Positions 12,190 to 25,400 of a stretch of DNA of 64,000 nt are shown here, piece after piece. Made by a program: the position numbers and the translations under genes. The DNA comes from Bactrocera neohumeralis (lineage: Eukaryota > Arthropoda > Insecta > Diptera > Tephritidae): positions 14,229,401 through 14,293,400 of the forward strand of contig NC_065921.1 of the NCBI RefSeq assembly GCF_024586455.1, in the 5' to 3' direction. The notes under the pieces are model-generated. The model was not told the DNA's origin and searched no databases. It saw nothing but the letters and a program-made list of their open reading frames with translations. Each line of letters begins with the position of its first letter. Within the stretch, counting starts at the first letter, position 1.

Positions 12190-13930
12190 AGAGAGTTAAA
12201 GTCTCAAGTCAACTATTTAGAACCATTCATGTGATCCTTTTTATTGAGAATATATTTTAAAGGTGTCACGCACAAAATAATAGCCCCATTAGGCAAGTTC
12301 TTGAAAAATCTATGGCGATTTTAGCGATATGAACCCTAATCCCCTTTATTTAAAACGGCCACTTGAGCTCATTAGAATAGAAGTTTTCTTCAAAGAAGGT
12401 TAATCTAACCAAAATTTAAAGACAAGAGAAGTTTGTTAATTACGGAGCAATAATTTGAGAACCCAATATAAATGGAAGAGTTTTCACATGAAGCCTTTAT
12501 GCTTGGATAAACAGTTAGCTCATCAGCTGCACTTTTTGTTTCTTACATATGTTAAAGAAGATAGTGAGTCGGAGACCTTGATAGGACAACAATTAAGATT
12601 AATATAGGAATTTACCCTCACATAAGTCATATTCTTGAGAACTTTGTTTGGGAGTGATTTGAGTAAAAAAAGCCATTCATCATAGGATAACTAAGCTTCA
12701 CAGATAGCGCAAGTATGAGAGTCGTTGGCTCAAGCAATACTTTAGTAGATGATAAAGATTCTCAGATAGATATATAGATAAAGAGATAGGAGTGTCGATA
12801 CCCTCTTGTTCAACCAGAACTGGCGAAAGTACTTGAGACCTTGAGATCATACATAAAGAGGGCATAATTCGGTATAAAAGCCGGTATTTTTCTGAGCCTC
12901 TACGTAATGTCAGGACCAGTTTTCAGTAGAAGTTTTACAATTATTTGTTCTAAGATTATAATAAGTTTTAAAAATATGATTTTTTTTTGAAGTAATACTT
13001 GGAGAGCAATCTATAAATCGGCATATTTTATTATTCCGTTAAGTACATCTGTATGTAAAATTATCAGCATTTGGAACGACGTAATAACTCGAAACAACGG
13101 AAATCTCAGCAATTAAAAATAGTGAAAAATGAGATCTCAAATCATGAGCTGCTTGAACTCGTGACGATTTTGAGCGCAGCAGTTGAACATAAAAATTTAC
13201 GAGCTCAAGCGCTTTCTCACACACATACATATAAATACATATGTATACTAAATACATATATACAATTGGTCACAGTCACTTGGGGAACAATAATCGTTAT
13301 GTAATAAAAAATATGAGCGCATAAATACTATTGTTTATAATCATTATATGAAGAGATGTGTGTAAATATATACATACATATATGGTTGAGCATGCATGCA
13401 TGTGTATGTCGGCTTGTGTTCATACATCAGCATATAATACCAATAATATAATGGCATAATCAACATTAAACTCACTTCCACAATGTGTTTGTCTGCTTGA
13501 AGACTTCATTTCAATAGCAACTTTGGTCTCACTTGTTGCTGCTGTTGTTGTTGTTGCTCTTCATATTTCAAACTGATAAGACAATGTGATGTTTCAATGT
13601 GCGCCAGGGTATTAAACTGAAGAATTTATTATATACTTGACCGACGACGGGTTATCGGCTGAGGTCAAACGCCGTTTAGAAAATGTGAAAGAAAGCATGT
13701 TGCCAGCAGCGGCGATAGTTCACACATACATATGATGTACTTGTATATATACATATGTATACATTTGATGACCGTAAAAATCGCAATAATTATTATTTTT
13801 TATCAGCGAATGGGTGGTCGTTCGCTGGTTATTCATCTTGCAGCCAAACTCAAAGGAACTTGCCACACACAACACACAAAGGCATAAAGTCAAGGCAAGC
13901 AACAACAATAACAAAAAAATATTTGCTACG
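12190..13930. other. Non-coding, no gene recognised
   Basis: AT-rich, with ACATACATATATGTAT simple repeats near 13,210-13,265 and 13,365-13,405. Nothing coding is recognised. Confidence 0.6.
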
Positions 13931-13939
13931 ACCGCACTG

Positions 13940-14413
13940 AACTTTTAATACCCCTCAAAGGTGCATTTCCTATAGTATAAAAGGGGTTTATCTTGACCTT
14001 GATGGCTCAGTTTGTATGGCAGCTATACGCTATAGTAATCCGATCTGAACAATTTTTTCGGAGAATGTAGTATTGCCTTGACGATTAGTCTGTGCTCAAT
14101 TTCGTGAAGATAGCTTGTCAAATAAAAAAGTTTTCCATACAAGGACTTGAGGTTAATCAGTCAGTTTGTTTGACAGCTTTATGCTATAGTGGTCCGATAT
14201 CGACGATTCCGACACATGAGTAGGTTTTTGGAGAGAAAAAGAAGTGTGCAAAGTTTCAGATCGATTTCTTAGAAACTGAGGGACTAAAGAGACGGACATG
14301 CCTAAATTGAGTCAGCTCGTCACCGAGAACATTCATATATGATGATTGTAAAATCTTCGACTTTTTTTCTGCGTGTTAAAAACAGAATATACCCTGTTCA
14401 GGGTATAAAAACA
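13940..14413 (+). mobile_element. Dispersed 154-bp-unit repeat family, copy 2
   Basis: Contains two CAGTTTGT(A/T)TG(G/A)CAGCTnTA units, at about 14,009 and 14,163 (spacing about 154 bp). The family tail follows: GATTCCGACACATGAG, TTTCAGATCGAT, ACTGAGGGACTA. It ends with the hairpin TATACCCTG-TT-CAGGGTATA at about 14,392-14,411. The 5' end is less clear, with a degraded form of the TACCCTTCACAGG block near 13,950. Confidence 0.85.
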
Positions 14414-15645
14414 ATGGACGCAAGTTTACAACGCAGCGATTGCGAGACAGGAGAGCGTTTTGGCATCGTAAAAATATAGTAATAAAACTAGCAACTCATA
14501 AATATCACTGCTGCAATATGACTGGCAGCAATAACAACTAAAACAACAGTCATAAATTCATTCGCACTTTTAGTCACACTTCTTTCACAAGACTCTTTAC
14601 TAACTTATGCGCTTCCTTTGTGCCCGAACACACACATACACACACAAACAGAAATAAGTGCACATTTTATTGCGCCATTCCTTGTGGGCAACTCCTTCGC
14701 CGCCGTTGCTGTTGTTTTTGGCGTTGTAGCTCGTAAATTAATTAAAATTTCGCATAAAACGCTTGCAAAAATAGACAAAGTCAAAGAGAATGACTGAGCA
14801 ACTGTAAATGTATTTGTGCGAGCAAAAGCAAAGAGTTGCGCTGCTGTTGTTATTGTTGTTTTTGGGAAAAATGGTGAGCATAAAGTCCGTCGGCGCGCAA
14901 AATCATTTTGTAAAATGATGCGTTAATTGAATTTATATGCCATTTCTAATTGGCCAATTTCCATGGTTGCAGTGCAAAAACGGCCAAGGCATAAGGCAAC
15001 AACAATAACAATAACAACAGCGGTGCTAATTTAGACTAGGTTTTACTACTTGTACTTACAAAGGGGCAGGTTAGGCACTAATACTCGTAACAACAGCAAC
15101 CAGCAAGGCAAGCCACCTCAAGCATTTCGCTGCGTTTGCAAAACTACAACAACAAGAAAGAGTTTTGGCAAATGCTCCGCGTCAACAGCTAAATGTTCGT
15201 CGCTTACTTGCTGCTGTTGTCTATATATGTACTTATATGTATGAGTGCACGTGCGTATGTGTGTACGACGCTTGAGGCCAAGCAGCACGCTGAGTGCCAC
15301 TTCAACGCCTGGAATGAAATGACGTGTTTCGCGCGTCAAACTTTGCACAGACTGTCTTTGGTTGTTTCTATGTATTGTGTTATACTTTGCTTGCAAGTGT
15401 GTCTATATTTATTTCAGCGGCACGCCTCACAAGGCATTGCTGCTGAAAAGCGATACTCGGGCTGTCTGGCCGCCCGCTTTGGCTGAGTGTTGAGTGAGTG
15501 GCAAAGTTTAAAAATGAAATTGCAAATTGAAAGCAAATTTTATTTTCGACGGAAATAAATTTTTATGATAATAAGATTTGGCAGCTATATTTCTAATTTT
15601 TGGAATTATTTATTGTATTTTTCATAATTTTCTTTTTAAGAAACC
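14414..15645. other. Non-coding, no gene recognised
   Basis: Mixed composition with AACAAC/GTTGTT and ACACATAC runs. Frames near 15.05-15.49 kb on both strands overlap each other and have no recognisable motif. Confidence 0.6.
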
Positions 15646-15649
15646 CCCT

Positions 15650-16225
15650 TAATTTCGGCTGCACTGGGTTGTGATATTCTTCAACGGTGCAATTATCATA
15701 GCATAAAAGGGTATAAAAGACCCTTGCTTTTGATCGGTCAGTTTGTATGGCAGCTATATGCTACAGTGATCCGATCAGCACAGTTTATACGGAGATTGTA
15801 GCAATACCCGAGATATTATTCTTTGCCAAATTTAGTAATGATATCTTGCGAATTAAAAAAAAATTTTCATACAACGACTTGAGTTTGATCGGTCAGTTTG
15901 TATGACAGCTATATGGTATATCGGTCCGATTCGGATAATTTATTCAGGGATTGTAGGGCTGCTTTAGACTGTCTTTTATGTAAAATTAGTTGAAGATATC
16001 TTGTCAAGTAAAAAAAAATGTCATACAAGGTCCAGATTTTGTTCGACAGTTTGTATGACAGCTATATCCTTCGTAGGCCGATAGTAGCGATTCCAACTAG
16101 TGAGTATATTTTTAGTAAGAAAAGCACTTGCGCAAAATTTCAGATGTATACCACAAAAAGCTGTGGGACTAGTTCGTGTATATGCCGTCATATAAACGGC
16201 CGAAAAAGTACTTTTTTTATTAAAA
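15650..16225 (+). mobile_element. Dispersed 154-bp-unit repeat family, copy 3
   Basis: Begins near a TTTCGGCTGCACTG block at about 15,653 and carries three GTATG(G/A)CAGCTATAT units at about 15,745, 15,900 and 16,053. The tail GATTCCAACTAGTGAG, TTCAGATGTA and GGGACTAGTTCGT ends near 16,205. The terminal hairpin is missing and the sequence passes directly into AT-rich DNA. A 74-codon frame inside it is not a gene. Confidence 0.8.
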
Positions 16226-16239
16226 CATATAATAATTTA

Positions 16240-17225
16240 TAAACTTTTTTACAATAGGGTGCTGCAAGAATATTATTTGTTAAAACCGCCATGCAAAAGT
16301 AACGTCATTACTGGAAGCATTAAAAAATAATACATTTTTAAAAAATAAATTTCTTGAAATATAATAAGTTTTAAAATTTTTCGTTTTTCATATTACTATT
16401 AAATCAAATTTTTGTTGAGCAGTGTATTTTAAGATATAGTTTTTTTAGTTTTTTACACTTTTTGCATTTTTAAAAGATGAAATGTTATTTTTTTAGAACA
16501 CTTTTTTATAAACAAAGTTTTCTAACTTTTTTTTCAAGTGATGACATTTTTTTTTTGCTGTTAAACTTTCAAAAAAAGTCGAAAAAATTTCGAAAAAAAT
16601 TTAAAAAAGTTTGAATACCTGTGATAATTTAAAAAAAAATGTATAAATAAAAATAAATTATTTTTAAATATTGCTTCATGCAATATTTTTAAACTAATTT
16701 TTCATATCATATATTTAAAAATAATTTCTTTTAATTATGTTAAAAAATTAACGTAAATTTTCAAATATGGTATACAATAATATAAAAAATATTTTTTTTA
16801 TTTCGATTTTATTGTATTTTTATTTATGCCTCGAAAAAAATTTTTAATTTTTATTTATTTTTTTTATATTAGTATATTCATTTATATATTTTTTTTATTT
16901 ATTTATTAGATTTATCAGTTTTTATTTATTTTTTTTTTTTAAGTTTCTTAAAATAAATATTTTTTTATTGTTTTAAGCCACTTATTATTATTATCATTAT
17001 ATATTTAAAAATTACTAGTTTGTATTTATATTAATTTTCTTAAAAAAAATATTTTAGATTTCAAAATTTGATAAGAAATAATATTTAAAAATAATTTATT
17101 TTATTTTTTTGTATTTTTTTTTATTTCTTTAAAAAATTATTACACATTTTCAAAAAAATTTCTAAATTAACTATAAATTAATTTTTTTTAATGTTTTAAA
17201 ATATTTTAATAATACAATAGATATT
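16240..17225. repeat. Extreme AT-rich low-complexity tract
   Basis: About 1 kb made almost entirely of A and T, with long A and T runs and TTATTTATTTA motifs and very few G or C. It has no clear tandem period. It sharply separates the repeat copy at 15.7-16.2 kb from ordinary DNA after 17.23 kb. Confidence 0.85.
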
Positions 17226-19150
17226 TCCCCCTAAGTTGCCAACCACCTTAAGCAGCAGTGTAACTCATAAAATTACTTAAAGTACTTGCCAACCGAAATG
17301 ACTCACGAGTGCACTTTATGCAACATATATTGTATAAATATTATATATATAAATTGCAGTGAGCAACAGTATACACGAAAGCTAAAATAAAATAAAATAA
17401 ATAAATATCAAAAAAAATGCGAAGCACAGCCAAGAAGCTTCGAGCTAGAAAAAAGTCTGCGCTCCAACTTTCAGCCAAATGGAAACACATAAAACCACCG
17501 TGAGGAGCAATCAGGGCGCGAGCCGAGACATCACTTACGCTAACGAAATAACATGACTTCTTGTGTACACTTTAACGGAGAATGAAATCGAGAAAGCAGA
17601 AAGCAGAGCAATGCAATAAGAAGACGAGCGCGATATATTTTTCTTGGCTGCGTTTACACGGCTGTTGGCAAAGCAAAATAAATAAAGCGGAGTCATAAAG
17701 CAAGTGCTGCAAGTACGAGCAAGTACATTTGCAGCCAACTGAAAATTATTTGTTTGTGCAACTTGGAAATGTGCGCGTATGCAGCGTGTGTTGCAAGTAG
17801 ACGCTAATGTGCGTGAGTGTGCATGTGCCGCAGCTGCTGCTATGAGTTGGCAAGTTGATCTTTTTCATGAACTCGCAATATGAATAATTTCACTCAAAAT
17901 TGTGCGCAAAATGAAGGAAGAACGCAGGCATCTACTTCAAATAATAAAGTCAACATGATGGGCTAAATCAGAAATGTGTGTAAGTGTGTGCGTGAAGTGT
18001 GAGTCGCATTACCAGAAGACGGAACGCACTACAAATACGCATGTGTATGTGCGTGTGTTTCTGAGTGCTGGGTACTTTGCGGCAATTTCGCTGATGTTGC
18101 CAAAACTATGATAATGATGGCAGCGCGCAGACATACATACTTGTATGTTGCAACACGGCGGGACGCGAGGCAGCGGCGGCCAGTTGAAGCTGTCAGTGCT
18201 GATAGCGGCAGCATTGTTCAAAGTGCTGCTGTTGTTGAGGTTTTTTTCGTGTTGGCTTACTGCCAAGCATAATTTGATAAATGTAAGCCAATTTCGGCGA
18301 GGAGCAGCTAAATGCCTTCAAGAGGCAGCGCTGGGTGCCACCGAGTGCGCAGTTAAGTGTGTGTGGAAGCCAATTTGTTTGAAGTGCGGCGGATAAATGA
18401 AATGAACATTTTTGAGATAAGCAGTCAAAAATGTTGCCAAGAATTGCGTTAATTTAGTATGAAGGTGTTTTCACAATTTTTTTTTTTTATTTTTGAAAAT
18501 TAAAAAAATTTCAAATTTTATAAAATGTCTGCTGCTTGGCAAGCCTAAACCAAACAATATGCATGTGAGATTACCTCAAACTTTGTTAATAAAGATTTTT
18601 CGTTCAAATACAACAAAAGTGCTGTCTCAGAGAAGCACCTGCAAGAACTCGACTCAGTTAAGCCGATTAAAAATTTTGAGTGACCAGAGCAGATACTTTT
18701 TTTGACATTTGAAAAGTGAGGTGCGCTCAGCATATTGTTATCTGCTGCTTCCTGAAGACAATAAGTATCAATTTTACAACAATAACTTTTGCTCTACCTG
18801 CTAAACAGGTATCTCAAGCATGAGCATAGAACTGAGGCAGGTTCGTTGCAGGTTGAAAGCCAATTATGCAGCTGCCACATGACCGAAGAGATTTCATTTA
18901 AGAAGAGTGTGACAAATTTTCGTACGAAGAGAGTTCAAGAGCCCATTCAAAATTTTGTTTTATAAAAAAAAATTATATACAAAATATCATATAATATTTT
19001 CAATTTAATACCTCAGCCAATTTAAGTAGGCAATCATTTTTTATAAATAATATAATTCTCTAAAAAAATATTTGTTACTAAAATATAAAAATTTAAACTT
19101 AAATTACAATTTTAAGAAACTATATCCATTTATGAAATGAATTATGAACG
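17226..19150. other. Non-coding, no gene recognised
   Basis: More balanced composition than its surroundings, with GTGTGTGCG-type runs at 17.9-18.1 kb. No frame above 85 codons has recognisable motifs. Confidence 0.6.
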
Positions 19151-19520
19151 AAGCATAATGTACGTATATGAAAATTTAGAACAAACATGAGTACTAAAAT
19201 TTGTACTAAAAATATTATTTGCAGCAAAGGATAAAGTAAACTTGTAAAGAAATTTAGAACAAATTTTAGTACTGAATTTTGTACTAAAAATATTATTTTT
19301 AATGAAAAATAATGTAAACTTATGCATAAAATTTAAAAAATATTGGTACTAAGTTTTGTACTAAAATATTGTTTTGTTAACATTTACAGAAAATTTTTAT
19401 TTGTACTAAATTTTGTACTAAAAATATTATTTTACAAAGGATGATGTAAACTTGTAAAGAAAATTTAGAACAAATTTTAGTACAGAATTTTGTACTAAAA
19501 ATATTATTTTTAATGAAAAA

Positions 19521-20175
19521 CAAGAAAAAACGTTAACTCCGGCTGCACCGAAGCTAATATACCCTTCACAGATTACATTGGTGCCTTAGAAAATAATTTA
19601 TACCAAATTTCGTAAATATATCTTGTCAAATGCAAAAGTTTTCCATACCAGCATTTGATTGATTCTGATCTGAACAATTTCTTCAGATATTACATTATTT
19701 TTACAATAAATAACTCGTACCAAATTTCGCGAAGATTTAGTCAAATACATACAAGAACTTGATTCCGATAGTTTTTGATAGCAAAATCTGAACAATTTCT
19801 TTTTTTATCGTTGCCTTAGAAAATAATCTATACCAAATTTGGTGAATATATCTTGTCAAATGTGAAAGTTTTCCATACAAGAACTTGATTCCGATCGTTC
19901 AGTTTGTGTGACAGCTATATGTTATAGTGGTTTACGACAAATGAGCAGCTTCTTGAAGAGAAAATGACGTTTGCAAAATTTCAAAGGGAAATCATAACAA
20001 TTGAGGGACTAGTTCGTATATATACAGACAGACGGACGGACGGATAGGCGGCTTAATCGACTCAGCTCAACATACTGATGATTTATGTATATATATACTT
20101 TATAGGATCTCCGACGCTTCCTTCTGGGTGTTACAAACTTCGTGACAAACTTAATATACCCTGTTCAGGGTATAA
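19521..20175 (+). mobile_element. Dispersed 154-bp-unit repeat family, copy 4, exact ends resolved
   Basis: The uninterrupted satellite reads AATGAAAAATAATGTAAAC (for example near 20,384). Here the same sequence is split after AATGAAAAA and resumes at TAATGTAAAC, so the inserted DNA is 655 bp, starting CAAGAAAAAACGTTAACTCC and ending with the hairpin TATACCCTG-TT-CAGGGTATA plus A. The target duplication is zero to two A's. There are no terminal inverted repeats; asymmetric ends, a 3' hairpin and insertion between A and T resemble a non-autonomous Helitron, though a CTRR terminus is not obvious. The family tail includes AATGAGCAGCTTCTTGA and a GACAGACGGACGGACGG stretch. Confidence 0.9.
20155..20174 (+). 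other. Terminal hairpin of the dispersed repeat
   Basis: A 9-bp perfect stem, TATACCCTG with CAGGGTATA, with a TT loop at the extreme 3' end of copy 4. The same hairpin ends copy 2 (14,392-14,411), and half of it ends copy 5 (near 33,490), so it is a conserved terminal signal of the family. Confidence 0.85.
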
Positions 20176-20665
20176 TAATGTAAACTTATGTATAAAATTT
20201 GAAAAATATTGATACTAAGTTTCGTACTAAAATATTGTTTTACTAACATTTTCAGAAAATTTTTATTTGTACTAAATTTTGTACTAAAAATATTTTTTTC
20301 AACAAAGGATGAAGTCAACTTGTAAAGAAAATTTAGAACAAATTTTAGTACTGAATTTTGTACTAAAAATATTATTTTTAATGAAAAATAATGTAAACTT
20401 ATGTATAAAATTTAAAAAATATTGGTACTAAGTTTTGTACTAAAATATTGTTTTACTAACATTTTCAGAAAATTTCTAAAATTTTGTACTAAAAATATTG
20501 AAGTCAACTTTTAATTTAGAACAAATTTAAGTACTGAATTTTGTACTTATTATTTTTAATGAAAAATAATGTAAACTTATGTATAAAATTTAAAAAATAT
20601 TGGTACTAAGTTTTGTACTAAAATATTGTTTTACTAACATTTTCAGAAAATTTCTATTTTTATTA

Positions 20666-21935
20666 TCTATATTACTCGCTACCAACACATTACTTTAGTA
20701 TTGGTACTAATTATACAGCACTTCATACCATGAAATGTGTATTTCCATACCAAATACAGTTATTAATAGGAAAATTCAATAACAATATCGAGCAATGCAT
20801 ATTTAATTTAATGTCATGGCAGGTAATCATATTTTATATGTGCAGATTATGCTCGACTTCAATTTGCTGTCCATTCAATTATCCAATTATTCGATTGTAG
20901 GCACACTAGCACATGTGACCAACATGAATACATAAAACGCATATTCTCATACACACATACAAGCATAATAAGTTGGCTCGCATTTATTACGGCAATTTCT
21001 TTTTCGATCAAAATCCTGCCACTGGCCAATAACGCTTCGGCACACACCAACTATAATAGTTATAATAACCACAAAAGCTTTTATAATAACTGTAATAATC
21101 ATATATCAAAAGCAAATCACAAGGCAGTACACATACATACATACAGACACAATATAGTTGTTGGCAGCTAAGCGTGTGCGACATTGAATAGCAGCGAGTG
21201 CTTAACTTGAGCGCTGGAATTATAACAAGTGGAAAGCTATAGGCGCCAAAGTCAGTCGAGTGCTTCTGCAGTGTTTAAGTGTCTGTGTGTGAGGAGAAAA
21301 GAGGTTTATAAATGAATATGGTGAAGTGTCCAAAGAAAAGGTTATTATTGTGAATTCTATTGGTTTAGTGGAGCAATTGAACAAAAGTACTAAAATGATA
21401 GCAAACGACAGACTTGAACTTCACACCACATGCACATGTGCGTGTGTGTGTCACAAGTATTCATGTAGTGCATATTGAGGCGCAAGGCCAAGAATTCTAT
21501 TGTGCGCTTGACAATATACTTGGCAGCCGAAGTAAAAGTGCGTCTAAATATACAAAGAAATGTCAGAGCTTAGGCACACATGCCCGCCTAGGTGCTGGTA
21601 GGGGCATAAACTTTCTCCGTATGAGTGTGTGAGTGTGTCGGCTATCCTTTTGTTTGGCAATTGGCATGCAATTCAATAGCCACAATTCACTGGCTGCTGA
21701 CAACTTGCTATTCAATAGAAACACTTGCTGTCAAAAGCATGCTTTTATATGTATGCTTCGTGTGGTTTCCAACGCATTTATATTATAATTTTCCTGAAGC
21801 TTATATGTTATCATTCATCATATTGGGGAACTAATTCCAAATTGATATTTCCACATGTGTCTTGGTATTAAACGTGAGTAGAGTAAAAATAATCTTCTTT
21901 TATATTTTGGTTATTTTTGAAGTGGTGCAATTATA
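20666..21935. other. Non-coding, with a possible promoter
   Basis: AT-rich up to 21.1 kb, then more balanced. No coding frame is recognised; the possible promoter near 21.25 kb is listed separately. Confidence 0.5.
21219..21258 (+). promoter_or_regulatory. Possible core promoter (TATA-like plus initiator)
   Basis: AATTATAAC at about 21,217-21,225 lies about 33 bp before a perfect insect-type initiator TCAGTC at 21,252-21,257. There is no clear downstream DPE. The sequence after it (GTGT-rich, short frames only) could be a 5' untranslated region, but no start codon with a convincing frame follows. Such matches also arise by chance. Confidence 0.15.
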
Positions 21936-22435
21936 ATTATAACTAGTTCTTGAAAATATATTATATGAAAAGTTTTCTTTTATTTTGGTCTACACTTTGT
22001 TTTTTACAAAAAACAACTAACTCGTACTAAATAATTTGTAACTAGTACGCAACTAGTTTCGAAGTAATGTTGACATAAAAAAAATAATTTTCATATTAGT
22101 CACTATTTTAACATAATCTTTATATTTATTTAACATGAGCATAGGAAAATTAGTATTATTATATATTTTACGCATTTTTAAGTAGTTTATTTGTAACTAG
22201 TTTGTAACTAGTTTAAAGCTTCACAGAATATGTGTGAATCTGAAGTGAGTTTCCGTTTCATTTTGAACTAAAATTGTTAATGTACTAAATAATTTGTAAC
22301 TAGTGTTGAACTAGTCCGGAAAAAAACACAGTTACAGGAAAAATTTCATCTTTATTTTAAAAACTTTACAAACTGAAAAGTCTTTGAACTAGTTGATTTG
22401 TTACTAGTATGTAATTAGTTTCGAAGATAAGTTAC
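21936..22435. repeat. Degenerate repeat with AACTAGT pairs
   Basis: Pairs of AACTAGT separated by a few bases occur near 22,040, 22,195, 22,300 and 22,388, with one single copy at 21,941. Two of the pairs are preceded by GTACTAAATAATTTGTAACT (22,024 and 22,283), and two are followed by (C/A)(T)AGTTTCGAAG. Spacing is irregular (about 90-160 bp), so this is an old, decayed array. Confidence 0.7.
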
Positions 22436-25400
22436 GATGAATTTTTTTTTAACGTGGTAAAGGTTTCACTTTTGGTTCTGTGTATACAGCACGGCTTCAA
22501 TGTTTTCTACATGGTTTTTGAATAAAAAAGTGATTTTTCATGAACTATAAAAGTATGAAGTCCATAATCCACTGAAATGTAAGTTGTGAAAACTCAAAAA
22601 TCTACCAAGTACTATTTAAATTTTAAATATCACTGCTTTATGAACTTTTGGAACACTTCCGTCACTGTTTGTATTTGAAATAATCTTGTGGAACATAGAA
22701 AACGGTTAATGAAAAACAGTCTTGGAACACTCTTAGGTATTTGGAGCTGTTATTTATTTAAAAGATTATTTCAATTTTATTATAGTAGATCAAAATCAGT
22801 AATAATTTTATTCTCGAAATATTGGTATACCATTTAATTAGAAATAAAAAATATGTACTCAAATCGAAGTAATGCAATATGTTGGCAGTCCAATCATTAA
22901 ATGAACTTATACCATGTTCAGACCGTCACTTAATCACACGATTTCGGCTGTTGAGTGATTTATCCTACTAATCCTATAAATTTATCAAGATTTCGCCATA
23001 CAAAAATGACAATTCAAAATTACTTCATCGAATGTTGTTTAAAACAATGAACGTAATTTCACCCGAAAATCGACTTAACAAATGAAAAAATGCGTCCATT
23101 ATTTCCATTGAAAATATTTAAAATAAGACAGCTTTTATTACAAAATACTATATGGCAATGTTTTTTTAAATAAATATTAAGGGGTGTGAATTCTTGAATG
23201 ACAAAACAGCTTTTTTTCATCTTTCCGACGGCAGTGAGAACGGGCTGATTAGTGATTAAATGTAATCTAATCCCTTTAAATTTTCGGTCTGAACATGGTA
23301 TTAGAATTACTTGAAGGAAAGGACTGTGCTAACCATTTATGTATGTGGGAACAAAACAAAAATATATATAGCTTTAGACGTTTCCCGCAATGTTTCGGGA
23401 TTACGAATTTATGTATATCGTTTAAAATTTTAAGGAGGTTGACTGTCTGTGATATATTTAACATGTTTTAGCTTTCAATGGCAGGAAGTCATGACTGACA
23501 GGCTTCGAAAAATGCAAGAAAAAAATAAAATAATGCTGTCATTTGTCATGTGTCACTTGTAAGTAGTATCTAAAATAAGAGTTATGGTTTTAATTTTTAT
23601 GACAAAGGTTTCAAAGGCGGTTAAGCTATTTGTTGTGTTAATTTTTTTAATATAAAATATAAATAGAGTTTAGATGAAGAAGTGTTTGAAATATATTTAA
23701 TCCAATAAAATTTAATATTTTTGTAGTGCCTTCTACGGACTTCGTTTCGTGAAGAATTTGTTTACAACTTTAGTAAGACTTATCAGGCAGCCTTACATAA
23801 ATCACTTTTTTTGCCAAACATAAGCTCTTATTACATTAAAAACATTAAGTTGAAAAAACTCACAAGTTCTCGCTGTTCTTCACAAAGCTTTGCGCGAACA
23901 AATCACCGCATTAATCCGCCATAAATAAGGCACAGATAAAGAAAAGTTAATAACTTTTGGGAAAACACATACCTGAAAGTAGAAAAAAGGAGGAAAGATT
24001 AGAAATATGCATACATATAATAAACATATTATACACACATTTTATATACTATAAAAAGCTTATCATTACAGTCTAAAAGTAAATATTAACATTCAAAAAG
24101 TAAATACCACAAGATATAGAAAAAGTTCTTATAACAAACTAGAGAACTGGAGTACCTTATTTGTATCTTATCTCATCTCGAGATGCCAATTAAATTAAAA
24201 ACGAATTATAAATAAAGCGTGGCATTACACGAAAGAAGTGCCAAAGGAGTAGAAGACACGACGTGCGGCGTTGCGGAGCTGTGGCAATGTCAGTCAATAA
24301 AATCGATAATTTATTGAGGCGCATTGCAGTGCTGAGACCAAGAATAATCACTGATATCAGCGCGTTTGAGAAGGGTCGTTGGCGCGTAGTGGGTAGGGCG
24401 CAGATAACCAAACAACAGTGTTGTTTAAATACTAACTTAAGAACTCAAAATAAACAAAAAAACAGTGTGAAGGCAAAGGAAGGGTCTGCAGTGGATAAGT
24501 AAGCAGGTATAAAGGTGAATAAGTGATATGAGAGTGTGTGTGTGAAAGGTGGAAAATTGGAAAAGTACAAAAGCAAGAAGACAGTGAAGCGCCAGAGAGT
24601 ATGATTATATGTGTGTGTCTCAATGTGTCTTCCGGTGTATTGCTGTGTATGCGAGGATGAGCGCGTGTCCATGGCTCTTTGAAAAGCTAATGCCGTAGAC
24701 AAATAAACAAATGGACATAAAGTTTTTCCATTGCTTTTCTTTGATTTTTATCTCACATTAATTTCCAACTTTTATTTTTTCATTTCTTTTTTTTGTAGAA
24801 AAGAAAAATACTTTATACTCATTTATAAACAAATAAACAAATGGAAAGACAAACAAAAGAAGCGACGCTTGTGCGATAAGTGGAAGCAGAGTGACCGCTG
24901 ATAATACAAACAAATGTCAGGATAAACAACAAAAAAGTAAAAAATAAATAAAAGAAAAAACAAAACAAAATAAAGCAAGCGCCAACTGACGCGCTTCAAA
25001 CGTTCCCAATAGCATTCGAAGAAGCAAACGCAAAAACCAACAATAACAAAAATACGTATGTAACTAAGCAACCCACCAAACGAACACACACTTATCAGCC
25101 AAGGTGAATCCCGAAAAATGGGCCTCAAAGGCGGCAACCATTAATTTTACTCAACTGTCAACCGGCGACTTAAGTTTAATACTTTCGACCGCAGCACGAA
25201 ATACCGACGCAGAAAACCCGCTTGACCGACAGATCGCTTAAAAGCTATTTGCCTGGTCTGTGGGCAATACTATGAGTCCTTTTTAGACTTGATAGAGGCA
25301 TCTAATATTGGCGCACACTCCACTGCATGTATTTTTGTGGTCAGCAAGTTTGAGAAAAGAGTTCATGGCACCATGCGGCAAGCGTGCGGCGGTCTAGCGT

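Larger units (their letters stand above)
19155..20665. repeat. ~212-bp satellite with TTTTGTACTAAAA motifs, interrupted
   Basis: Units are marked by AAATTTAGAACAAATTTTAG near 19,248, 19,460, 20,325 and 20,513. The first two are about 212 bp apart. The next gap is about 210 bp once the 655-bp insertion at 19,521-20,175 is removed. The last unit is shortened by small deletions. Each unit holds several GTACTAAA words plus TAATGTAAACTTATG and ACTAACATTTTCAG. Units are very similar, so the array is young compared with other arrays in the window. Confidence 0.9.

Noticed and set aside
25118..25144. Short ATG frame MGLKGGNH after an untranslated-region-like stretch
   Set aside because: Eight codons only, no splice donor before the stop that would extend it convincingly.
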